Source of the DNA: Bacteroides faecis MAJ27
GTDB taxonomy: Bacteria; Bacteroidota; Bacteroidia; Bacteroidales; Bacteroidaceae
DNA: 64,000 bases
Assembly (NCBI RefSeq): GCF_900106755.1
Contig: NZ_FNNN01000004.1
Location: forward strand, 205,334 to 269,333
Reading direction: 5' to 3'
The position numbers and the translations under genes were made by a program. Under the pieces are notes generated by a model, which ran no database searches, was not told where the DNA came from, and saw only the letters and a program-made list of their open reading frames with translations. Shown one piece after another: positions 9,263-16,694 of this stretch (positions are counted from its first letter, which is position 1; each line of letters opens with the position of its first letter).

Positions 9263-9811
9263 TTATTTATTATTCATCAATACACAGATCTTTTTCCGGG
9301 TACGATGAAGTCTGACCTTTACATTACTAATCGATATTTTCAGTACCTCACCGATCTCTTCCAGTGACTTTTCTTCATAATAGAACAAAGTAATCAATGC
9401 TTTCTCTTCTCCGTTCAACTGATCTATTGCCCTGCTCAGACGATCTACCTGTTCTTCGTCCTCTGCCCGGGCAAGCACACTGTCCGCTACATCATCGGGT
9501 ACATTATTAATAGTGTTCTCTTCTATATAAAGCAGTTCCTGCTTCTTTTTCCGGGTAGCCGAGATAGCGGCATTGTAAGCAATGCGATAAATCCACGTAG
9601 AAAACCGGCACTCTCCTTTATAACGATTCAAATGGCGAAAAGCTTTCAGAAAAACATCCTGAAGCAATTCTTCCGCATCTTCGTGGCAACCGACAATCTG
9701 TACTATCAGCGCATACAACGGACGACTATAGCGGTCAAGAAATACGGAAAAATGTTCCGTTTCTCCCTCCAGTATGCGTTTAATATAGTATGATTCGTCT
9801 TTCTGTTCCAT
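9263..9811 (-). CDS. ECF-type RNA polymerase sigma factor
   Basis: This 182-residue sigma-70 family protein has region 2 (about 20-90: RYSRPLYALIVQIVGCHEDAEELLQDVFLKA..., then FSTWIYRIAYNAA) and region 4 (about 125-175, ending SISNVKVRLHRTRKK). The acidic linker between them (ENTINNVPDDVADSV) is family-like. The regulon is not visible. It forms an operon with the two-TM protein downstream. It is divergent from the small membrane gene at 9967. Confidence 0.93.
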   Translation of the reverse strand: MEQKDESYYIKRILEGETEHFSVFLDRYSRPLYALIVQIVGCHEDAEELLQDVFLKAFRHLNRYKGECRFSTWIYRIAYNAAISATRKKKQELLYIEENTINNVPDDVADSVLARAEDEEQVDRLSRAIDQLNGEEKALITLFYYEEKSLEEIGEVLKISISNVKVRLHRTRKKICVLMNNK

Positions 9812-9966
9812 CTTGACTCTTTAGACGCCGACCGTTACAAAAGGTTACAGTTCGGGAAAGGAAAAATGCAGGAATCCAAATTATCTGCTTTTCTGTGTAA
9901 CCTTTTTCCATCCACTGCGTCAAACGATACAAAGAACGAAAATATTCACTTAAAAACAGTATAATT

Positions 9967-10383
9967 ATGATGGATTTTATCACCATTCCCTTGGTAGTAG
10001 GTACTATTACATTAGGAATCTACAAATTATTTGAACTTTTTGTATGTAAGAAAGAGCGGATAGCCATGATTGAAAAACTGGCTGACAAGCTCAACACTGG
10101 AGAAATTAACAGCAACTTATCTCTCAACCTTAACTACTCCCGTTCCCGGTTCACTTTCGGATCTTTGAAAAGTGGTCTGCTGATGCTCGGAATAGGACTG
10201 GGTCTGCTGGTTGCCTTCTTCATCTGTATCAACGCATTTCCGGGATATACCAACTCCAGAAACTGGGATGTGGAACGTCAGGCAAGTATCGTATATGGCG
10301 CATGTGTACTTCTCTTCGGCGGTGCGGGACTACTGACAGCTTTCCTCATTGAAATGAAAATACACAAGAAAGAGAAAGAATAA
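9967..10383 (+). CDS. Small membrane protein (DUF6249-like)
   Basis: This 138-residue protein has an N-terminal membrane segment (about 3-22), a short cytoplasmic part containing LADKLNTGE, and two further membrane segments (about 68-90 and 108-130). It resembles DUF6249 proteins often found next to ECF sigma operons in Bacteroides. It is divergent from the sigma factor with a 155-base intergenic region and could belong to its regulon. No function assigned. Confidence 0.7.
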   Translation: MMDFITIPLVVGTITLGIYKLFELFVCKKERIAMIEKLADKLNTGEINSNLSLNLNYSRSRFTFGSLKSGLLMLGIGLGLLVAFFICINAFPGYTNSRNWDVERQASIVYGACVLLFGGAGLLTAFLIEMKIHKKEKE

Positions 10384-10391
10384 AAAAACAG

Positions 10392-10443
10392 AATCCCCAA
10401 AGCCTCATCTACCAAGATGTACCTTCGGGGATTTAATTTGTTC
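10392..10443. terminator. Bidirectional hairpin between convergent genes
   Basis: AATCCCC (10392-10398) pairs with GGGGATT (10437-10443). The left arm is preceded by A7 and the right followed by TTAATTTG, between the convergent genes ending at 10383 and 10467. Confidence 0.65.
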
Positions 10444-10466
10444 TCATTAAAACATCAGACATTCTT

Positions 10467-10685
10467 TTATCCAATATAAACATTTACGCAGAGATATACA
10501 TAAAGCTCTTCATCACATTCGTAGAACTCTATCTTATTTTCTCTCGATAACCAGCCCAGAGCGGCACCCAATTCCTTATCCTTCAACCCGGACTTTCTCT
10601 TTAAGGTACCATAGCCCCATTTCTCATTGTTACTCAACAATTGCCAGACTTTACCGGCATACACGCCGATTTGCTTTCTATCCAT
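10467..10685 (-). CDS. Winged-helix protein (DUF2582-like)
   Basis: This 72-residue protein (GKVWQLLSNNEKWGYGTLKRKSG...) matches the small winged-helix domain family DUF2582 common in Bacteroidota. It contains a helix-turn-helix pattern (about 20-45: TLKRKSGLKDKELGAALGWLSRE) followed by a beta wing. A near-consensus -7 element (TATCTTTA on the minus strand at about 10733-10740) lies upstream. DNA binding is inferred from fold; target unknown. Confidence 0.8.
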   Translation of the reverse strand: MDRKQIGVYAGKVWQLLSNNEKWGYGTLKRKSGLKDKELGAALGWLSRENKIEFYECDEELYVYLCVNVYIG

Positions 10686-10921
10686 TTTCTACTGCTATTA
10701 AGAGGTTAAAAACATTAGGTTAAGATTTCGCCTATAAAGATAACAAATGGATATCACAATTGTTTCCTTTCCGATACTAAAAAGTTGTTACAAAATTATT
10801 TTTAACACAAAACCCGCGATGTGTACCGACACAACGGACTTATTAGCATATGTTAAAACAGAACTTTTCTTGGCATACATCTGTTATTACATTAAGAATC
10901 AATCCTAAACCTATTATAAAT

Positions 10922-12661
10922 ATGGCAAAAAAAATAGCAGAACAACTGATAGACACTTTAGTTGAATCCGGTGTAGAACGTATCTATGCCGTGACGGGCG
11001 ATAGTTTAAACGAAGTAAACGAAGCTGTCAGAAAGAATCATAAAATACAATGGATACATGTACGTCATGAAGAAACCGGAGCCTATGCCGCAGCAGCCGA
11101 AGCACAACTGACCGGACGAATAGGATGCTGTGCGGGCAGCAGCGGACCGGGGCATGTTCATCTCATCAATGGACTATACGATGCCCAACGGTCGGGAGCA
11201 CCGGTCATTGCAATCGCTTCTACCATCCCCAGCGGAGAATTCGGAACTGAATACTTTCAGGAAACCAATACCATAAAGCTCTTTAACGATTGCAGCTACT
11301 ATAATGAAGTAGCGACGACTCCCGGACAATTTCCACGTATGCTTCAATCGGCCATTCAGACAGCCATTACCCGAAAAGGGGTAGCCGTCGTCGGGCTGCC
11401 GGGAGATCTTGCCAAAGCATCTTCCGTCTCTGCCGATTCTTCGGTAAAAAATTATCCTGCCCCGCCTGAAGTCTGTCCGGCAGAAGAAGACTTGGCACAA
11501 TTGGCAGACTTGCTGAACAATCATAAACGCATTACTCTTTTCTGCGGCATCGGCTGTCGGGGAGCACACGAGGAAGTAATCGCGCTTTCCGAGAAACTGA
11601 ATGCCCCTGTGGTATATACTTTCAAAGGAAAAATGGAAGTACAATATGAGAATCCGTATGAAGTCGGAATGACCGGACTGCTGGGAATGCCCTCCGGATA
11701 TTACAGCATGCACGAAGCCGAAGTACTTCTTATGCTCGGCACGGACTTTCCCTATGCTGCTTTCCTGCCGGACGACATCAAGATTGCACAAATAGACATC
11801 AAGCCCGAACGTCTGGGACGACGCGCTAAAGTAGATATCGGCCTTTGCGGAGATGTAAAAATGAGTATTCAGGCATTACTGCGTATGTTGAATCCCAAAA
11901 CAGACGACACTTTTCTGCTGAAACAACTGAAAAGATATGAAGGAGTAAAGAAAGATCTGGCAGCTTATACAGAAGACAAAGGAGATATCAACAAAACCCA
12001 TCCGGAATATGTCATGTCCGAGATTGATAAACTGGCATCGGACGATGCGATATTCACAGTTGACACCGGAATGACTTGTGTATGGGGTGCACGTTATCTA
12101 CAAGCTACAGGAAAACGCCACATGCTGGGCTCTTTCAATCACGGTTCTATGGCAAACGCCCTGCCACAGGCCATCGGAGCAGCGCTGGCTTACTCCGACC
12201 GTCAGGTAATAGCGCTCTGTGGAGACGGAGGTTTGTCTATGACTTTAGGTGATCTGGAGACTGTTATCCAATACAAACTACCGATTAAGATCATCGTATT
12301 CAATAACCGCTCCCTGGGAATGGTTAAACTGGAAATGGAAGTCGACGGACTTCCGGACTGGCAGACAAACATGCTGAACCCGGACTTTGCACAGGTAGCC
12401 GAAGCAATGGGAATGACAGGATTCAATGTCAGCGATCCGGAAGAAGTACTGACTACTTTATTAAATGCATTCGAACTGGATGGTCCGGTACTGGTAAATA
12501 TCATGACCGATCCGAACGCTCTTGCCATGCCCCCTAAAATAGAATTCGGGCAGATGGTAGGTTTCGCCCAGTCCATGTACAAACTGTTGATCAACGGACG
12601 TTCACAAGAAGTGATTGATACGATTAATTCTAATTATAAACATATACGGGAAGTATTTTAA
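10922..12661 (+). CDS. Pyruvate oxidase-type thiamine diphosphate enzyme (PoxB-like)
   Basis: The start is set at ATG 10922 (MAKKIAEQLIDTL), giving 579 residues, close to the 572 of E. coli PoxB; the frame extends 24 codons upstream without homology. It has N-terminal TPP-Pyr, central FAD-binding-type and C-terminal TPP-PP domains. The TPP motif is GDGG (LCGDGGLSMTLGDLE...) ending at VFNN, 26-30 residues later. PoxB oxidatively decarboxylates pyruvate to acetate with a quinone. The C-terminal helix (about 545-579) resembles PoxB's membrane-activation tail. Acetolactate synthase is an alternative, less likely given the PoxB-like tail and lack of a regulatory subunit gene. Confidence 0.85.
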   Translation: MAKKIAEQLIDTLVESGVERIYAVTGDSLNEVNEAVRKNHKIQWIHVRHEETGAYAAAAEAQLTGRIGCCAGSSGPGHVHLINGLYDAQRSGAPVIAIASTIPSGEFGTEYFQETNTIKLFNDCSYYNEVATTPGQFPRMLQSAIQTAITRKGVAVVGLPGDLAKASSVSADSSVKNYPAPPEVCPAEEDLAQLADLLNNHKRITLFCGIGCRGAHEEVIALSEKLNAPVVYTFKGKMEVQYENPYEVGMTGLLGMPSGYYSMHEAEVLLMLGTDFPYAAFLPDDIKIAQIDIKPERLGRRAKVDIGLCGDVKMSIQALLRMLNPKTDDTFLLKQLKRYEGVKKDLAAYTEDKGDINKTHPEYVMSEIDKLASDDAIFTVDTGMTCVWGARYLQATGKRHMLGSFNHGSMANALPQAIGAALAYSDRQVIALCGDGGLSMTLGDLETVIQYKLPIKIIVFNNRSLGMVKLEMEVDGLPDWQTNMLNPDFAQVAEAMGMTGFNVSDPEEVLTTLLNAFELDGPVLVNIMTDPNALAMPPKIEFGQMVGFAQSMYKLLINGRSQEVIDTINSNYKHIREVF

Positions 12662-12720
12662 CGATTTCTTCTCCAACGATATTTATTCTTGCACACAAAC
12701 AAGATGATTATCTTCAGAAA

Positions 12721-12773
12721 GGCATAACCTGATCTCATTGCTGACTAACAATGAGCCAGGTTCCGCCTTTTTT
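12721..12773 (+). terminator. Rho-independent terminator of the PoxB-like gene
   Basis: A long stem has pairs GGC/GCC, AACCTG/CAGGTT and CTCATTG (12734-12740)/CAATGAG (12749-12755). It is followed by T6 (12768-12773). Confidence 0.88.
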
Positions 12774-12808
12774 CTATATCTTACCGAAAGATAATCATTT
12801 TATTTTCT

Positions 12809-12816
12809 TATGTTTG
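12809..12816 (+). promoter_or_regulatory. -7 promoter element for the DUF2157 operon
   Basis: TATGTTTG matches TAnnTTTG exactly, 23 bases before ATG 12840. It overlaps the upstream in-frame ATG at 12810, which argues that translation starts at 12840. No clear TTTG -33. Confidence 0.6.
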
Positions 12817-12839
12817 TAATCATTAAAAAAGAGAAGCAC

Positions 12840-13757
12840 ATGGAAAAACCGGACTCTTCACTCCTATTCAGACAATCAATGTATGCCGATAAAAAGCAAT
12901 GGAACCAATTTCTTTCTATCTTCCTGTTGGCCGCAGGCGTTGGTTTTACAGTGGCAGGAATCATCTTTTTCTTCGCCTATAACTGGGAAGATCTCCCCAA
13001 ATTTGCAAAACTGGGAATAGTACAAACATTACTCGTTGCATCTGTCCTGCTGACAATATTCACTCGATGGAACGTACTTATCAAACAGATTATCCTCACC
13101 GGAGCCACTTTCCTGGTAGGTACACTCTTTGCCGTATTCGGGCAAATCTACCAGACGGGGGCTGATGCATACGACCTGTTTCTGGGCTGGACACTGTTCA
13201 CCATCCTTTGGGCAGTCGCCATCCGCTTCACTCCACTCTGGCTCACATTTATAGGACTGCTCTGCACGACTATATGGTTATACGTTCTGCAGATTGTGTC
13301 TGATAATCTATGGGCAGTCACTTTACTGACCAGCGCAGTAACCTGGATTTGTGCCCTGACAACTGTCATCACAGAATGGATGAGTATAAAAAGAACTTTC
13401 AGCAGACAGAACCGCTGGTTTGTCAGCCTGCTTTCACTGGCAACCATTGTACACGTGAGTTATCTTATGATTGCGGCAATTTGCGAAGAAGGTGTTATTG
13501 TATCCGTTCCGCTCGCAAACACTATCCTGTTGTTTTCGGCTGGATTATGGTTCGGATGGAAACAGAAGAATTTATTCTATCTTTCCGCTATTCCTTTTGC
13601 AATACTGATGATTCTGCTGTCCCTGTTTATCTGTCACAGCAAACTAAGGGAAGTCAACATATTCCTCTTTTCAGGAATTATCGTCATCACGGGTACCACC
13701 TTATTGATTTATACAATCCTCCATCTTAAAAAACAATGGTATGGCACAGAAGAGTAA
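12840..13757 (+). CDS. DUF2157 multi-pass membrane protein
   Basis: This 305-residue protein from ATG 12840 (GAG five bases into the leader) has a short N-terminal cytoplasmic segment and about eight membrane helices. The DUF2157 signature region FAYNWEDLPKFAKLGIVQ lies near residues 45-62. It is the first gene of a three-gene operon with DUF4401 and GDYXXLXY proteins, an arrangement conserved in many bacteria. The molecular function of the set is not known. It overlaps the next gene by 17 bases. Confidence 0.85.
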   Translation: MEKPDSSLLFRQSMYADKKQWNQFLSIFLLAAGVGFTVAGIIFFFAYNWEDLPKFAKLGIVQTLLVASVLLTIFTRWNVLIKQIILTGATFLVGTLFAVFGQIYQTGADAYDLFLGWTLFTILWAVAIRFTPLWLTFIGLLCTTIWLYVLQIVSDNLWAVTLLTSAVTWICALTTVITEWMSIKRTFSRQNRWFVSLLSLATIVHVSYLMIAAICEEGVIVSVPLANTILLFSAGLWFGWKQKNLFYLSAIPFAILMILLSLFICHSKLREVNIFLFSGIIVITGTTLLIYTILHLKKQWYGTEE

Positions 13758-14697
13758 CCTGACAATCGAAGTCCTTTCAATTATCGGAGGGATTCTGACT
13801 GCTATCTTTTTCCTGGGATTTCTGGCACTCGCCTCCATCCTCCGCTCCGAAATTTCCTGTCTGATCACAGGAAGTATTTTAATCATTACTACTTTGATTA
13901 TCAATCGCCGCCTGACCAAGCCTTTTCTGGATGCGATGAATATCACCTGCTATATAGCCGGATGTATATTAGCCGGTTTTGGCATGAGTTCAAACATAGA
14001 TGTCCTCTTTATCGTACTGATAGGAATCAGCATAGTTACAATGTTACTATCCAAAGGATTCATCCTGACTTTCCTTTCGGTGATTTCATTTTATACAGCC
14101 TTATTCGGAGAAATAACAAATTTACTCTCTCCGCCGAATCCTCTGAATGTGGCTATTGTACCTATCATGGCTGTTTTTTTATTTGTCAATCTATTGGAGA
14201 CGAAAATACTCAGCCATACAAATGGGGATCTTTCTAAATACAAACCGATTCATTCCGGTCTGTTTGTCTCATGCGTCCTTGCGTTGGGAGGATTGTCTAT
14301 CAATTACTTAACCCAAAGCAGCAATGATTGGATCATATCAGTTTTCATGTTGGCGGGAATCCTTATAACAGTTTATAAAATCATGCAGGTGATGCAGGTC
14401 AAGAGCCTGATACATCAAGTGTGCATTTATCTCCTTTGCATCCTTATCTGCCTTCCCAGCCTGCATGCCCCTTATTTATCCGGCAGTATCCTGTTGATAC
14501 TGATATGTTTTCATTATGGCTATAAAGCTGAGTGCGCAGCCGCACTCCTTCTCTTCATTTACGCTATATCCAAATATTACTATGATCTGGATATAACTTT
14601 GCTGACGAAATCAATCACCCTGTTCTGCACAGGAATCGTGCTGCTTATAGCCTGGTATGTGCTCACTCAAAAAAAGACAAGACATGAAAAAATATAG
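13741..14697 (+). CDS. DUF4401 multi-pass membrane protein
   Basis: This 318-residue, strongly hydrophobic protein has about 10 predicted membrane helices and few charged residues outside the termini. Family call rests on position between DUF2157 and GDYXXLXY genes and on the multi-helix composition. It overlaps both neighbours (17 and 14 bases), so the three are translationally coupled and probably form one membrane assembly. Function unknown. Confidence 0.78.
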   Translation: MAQKSNLTIEVLSIIGGILTAIFFLGFLALASILRSEISCLITGSILIITTLIINRRLTKPFLDAMNITCYIAGCILAGFGMSSNIDVLFIVLIGISIVTMLLSKGFILTFLSVISFYTALFGEITNLLSPPNPLNVAIVPIMAVFLFVNLLETKILSHTNGDLSKYKPIHSGLFVSCVLALGGLSINYLTQSSNDWIISVFMLAGILITVYKIMQVMQVKSLIHQVCIYLLCILICLPSLHAPYLSGSILLILICFHYGYKAECAAALLLFIYAISKYYYDLDITLLTKSITLFCTGIVLLIAWYVLTQKKTRHEKI

Positions 14698-15187
14698 TTC
14701 CATACTGATCATCGCTAATTTAGTCCTTCTTTTGGTATACTTCAACTGGTCTGTCTATCAGAAAGAACAGACGTTGAAAGAGGGACAGCTCGTATTGCTG
14801 CAACTGGCTCCTGTCGATCCCCGTTCACTGATGCAAGGAGACTATATGAGACTTAGCTATAAAGAAGCCAATTCTGAGTTGACAGACGGTCAGGAAGCCA
14901 AACGCGGTTATGTCGTACTAAAACTGGATCATAATCATGTCGGAAAAATAATGCGGCTGCAGGAATCTCCCGAACCTGTAAATGAGAACGAAATTGTACT
15001 GAAATATAAAACAATAAATGGCAGGTTATTCCTCGGTGCCGAGTCCTTCTTTTTTGAAGAAGGACAGGATTCTGTCTATAATGATGCCGCTTATGGTGGC
15101 TTAAGGGTAGATAGCAAAGGAGAAAGTTTACTCGTGGGATTGTATGACGAGGATTTCCGGCAGATAAAACCGTATAGAAGCAAATAA
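14684..15187 (+). CDS. GDYXXLXY-domain membrane-anchored protein
   Basis: This 167-residue protein from ATG 14684 (MKKYSSILIIANLVLLL) has a single N-terminal membrane anchor (about 5-22), then an extracytoplasmic domain. That domain contains the family-naming motif GDYMRLSY (about residues 55-62, after LVLLQLAPVDPRSLMQ). A second conserved block is AKRGYVVLKLD. It is the last gene of the DUF2157-DUF4401 operon. Role unknown; the motif makes the family assignment secure. Confidence 0.88.
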   Translation: MKKYSSILIIANLVLLLVYFNWSVYQKEQTLKEGQLVLLQLAPVDPRSLMQGDYMRLSYKEANSELTDGQEAKRGYVVLKLDHNHVGKIMRLQESPEPVNENEIVLKYKTINGRLFLGAESFFFEEGQDSVYNDAAYGGLRVDSKGESLLVGLYDEDFRQIKPYRSK

Positions 15188-15211
15188 GCTGATTCCGTCC
15201 GGCATAAAAAA

Positions 15212-15242
15212 GAGGATGCCAGTGAGAAAGGGTGGCATCCTC
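15212..15242 (-). terminator. Terminator of the surface lipoprotein-ompA operon
   Basis: GAGGATGCCA (15212-15221) and TGGCATCCTC (15233-15242) form a perfect 10-bp stem. On the minus strand it is followed by a T6 tract (A run at 15206-15211). It probably also stops plus-strand transcripts from 15187. Confidence 0.75.
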
Positions 15243-15265
15243 CATAGGGGACAAATAGTAAAGGA

Positions 15266-15437
15266 GTACTTTCACAAGTACAATCTCTATATTCGGATTC
15301 CCCTTTGAGTCTTTTCACATTCTAGTGAAAAAGGGAATATAGAAGTCCCGACTTTCACAAGCATAGACTTCTATGTATTTCTCATGCAAGAACACCTCAT
15401 ATCGAGGTTAATGGGGAAAATAGAATCTCACATGAGA
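15266..15437 (-). other. Dense array of short stem-loops downstream of ompA
   Basis: No gene is visible in this stretch, but several perfect short inverted repeats lie in tandem. They are GTACTT/AAGTAC (15266-15281), CTATATTC/GAATATAG (15287-15342) enclosing TTTTCAC/GTGAAAA (15312-15331), CATAG/CTATG (15362-15375), ACCTC/GAGGT (15394-15408), and TCTCA/TGAGA (15426-15437). ATAGAAGTC (15339-15347) can alternatively pair with GACTTCTAT (15366-15374). The word ACTTTCACAAG occurs twice (15268, 15351). It could be a structured 3' UTR or small RNA of the ompA transcript. Confidence 0.5.
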
Positions 15438-15447
15438 GTGGGAAATA

Positions 15448-16569
15448 TCATTCTGCAATACAAATACTTACACGGTTCTCTTCAGGAGTGGAATAAGGTT
15501 GTACAGTATCCCCCTTAAAATCTACGATAATCCGATCAGCTGTAATACCTTTAGCTTTCAATGCTTCAGCGACATTGTTAGCCCGAGCTTCAGACAATCT
15601 TCTGTTGATTCCAGGATTACCTGTATTGACATCCGCATAACCTGTCACATTCATTGTTGCAGTAGGGTACTTTTTCATATATTCAATCAAAGAAGCAATC
15701 TTAGCTTGCTGGTCATCTTGAATACGTGCAGAATTTAAAGCGAAAAAGATATTCTGTTTCAAAGCTTTCCTGATAACTGTTTCTTTTTTCGGTTGCTCCA
15801 CTACAGGAGCAGATTTAACTTCTTCCGCCACTGGTATTGTAACCGGTGGTTCCACTTCATGGTAAACAGGAGCTGTCGTTCTATGGCTTTTACCCAACGT
15901 AAAAGTAAGACCTGCCAAGGCATTGAATTGCCAGTCAGCATTACGTCCCTTCTTTGAGTTGAACTTGTCAGATAGCATATTGGCATTCAGTTCCAGATTA
16001 ATGGCTACATGGTCGTTCAAACGAAAGTTTGCTCCCACACCACCACGTCCTGCAACATATACTTTCTTACCTGTCCAAAGATGATGCAGTTTATATCCGC
16101 CCGCGTTTAATGCTACAGCTTCATCATTACTAAAAGCGCCATTCAAGCCCACTCCCAGAAAGAGATAAGCATTGAAAATACGTTCGGAATTAAAGCCACG
16201 ACACAAATCACTCAGATCGAGCATAGCATCTACACTGCCTTGCAAATACTTATATTTATAAGTAGTAGTCGGATTCACCCAGCCTCCCTTAGCTTGCCAG
16301 CCGCTAACCTCAGCCCGGAGCCCGAACAAAGGAGTAAACTTATAACCAAAAGCCATTGCTACAGACGGAGAAAGTAAATCTCCAAAAGCAGATTCACCCA
16401 CAGTATAAGCACCGCCACCCTGAACAGATAAAAACCAATGTGGATTGAACACCGTCTTCCCTTCCTCTATAGCACGAGGTTGGCCGCTTATATTACCCGA
16501 CTGTTGAGCAAAAACGACAGTAGAGCACATCAAAAATGCAACTAAAAGAATGTGATAGTTATTCTTCAT
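15448..16569 (-). CDS. OmpA-family outer-membrane protein
   Basis: From ATG 16569 this gives 373 residues; a Met 7 codons upstream is also possible. A signal peptide (cleavage after VVFAQ) precedes an N-terminal barrel-like region (about 30-230). A linker rich in P, V and E follows, then a C-terminal OmpA peptidoglycan-binding domain (NVTGYADVNTGNPGINRRLSEARANNVAEAL). It lies downstream of the large lipoprotein gene on the same strand (125-base gap) and so probably shares its phase-variable promoter. It likely anchors or assists the surface layer at the outer membrane and cell wall (inference). Confidence 0.87.
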   Translation of the reverse strand: MKNNYHILLVAFLMCSTVVFAQQSGNISGQPRAIEEGKTVFNPHWFLSVQGGGAYTVGESAFGDLLSPSVAMAFGYKFTPLFGLRAEVSGWQAKGGWVNPTTTYKYKYLQGSVDAMLDLSDLCRGFNSERIFNAYLFLGVGLNGAFSNDEAVALNAGGYKLHHLWTGKKVYVAGRGGVGANFRLNDHVAINLELNANMLSDKFNSKKGRNADWQFNALAGLTFTLGKSHRTTAPVYHEVEPPVTIPVAEEVKSAPVVEQPKKETVIRKALKQNIFFALNSARIQDDQQAKIASLIEYMKKYPTATMNVTGYADVNTGNPGINRRLSEARANNVAEALKAKGITADRIIVDFKGDTVQPYSTPEENRVSICIAE

Positions 16570-16596
16570 GTTTGTACTATATAATTTCAATTCAAA

Positions 16597-16635
16597 ACAG
16601 AGAACGCCCCTTTATTTCCTTGGAACGTCCTCTGT
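16597..16635 (-). promoter_or_regulatory. Intercistronic hairpin between lipoprotein and ompA
   Basis: ACAGAGAACG (16597-16606) pairs with CGTCCTCTGT (16626-16635); the minus-strand RNA has 10 pairs including one G-U. There is no U tract, so it may be a partial terminator or an RNA-stability element that sets the lipoprotein:OmpA ratio. Confidence 0.5.
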
Positions 16636-16694
16636 CATTATGAAAAGCCATACTTTTTCAAGTCAGACTTTTTTTGTGAGGAGACAATAGTCTG

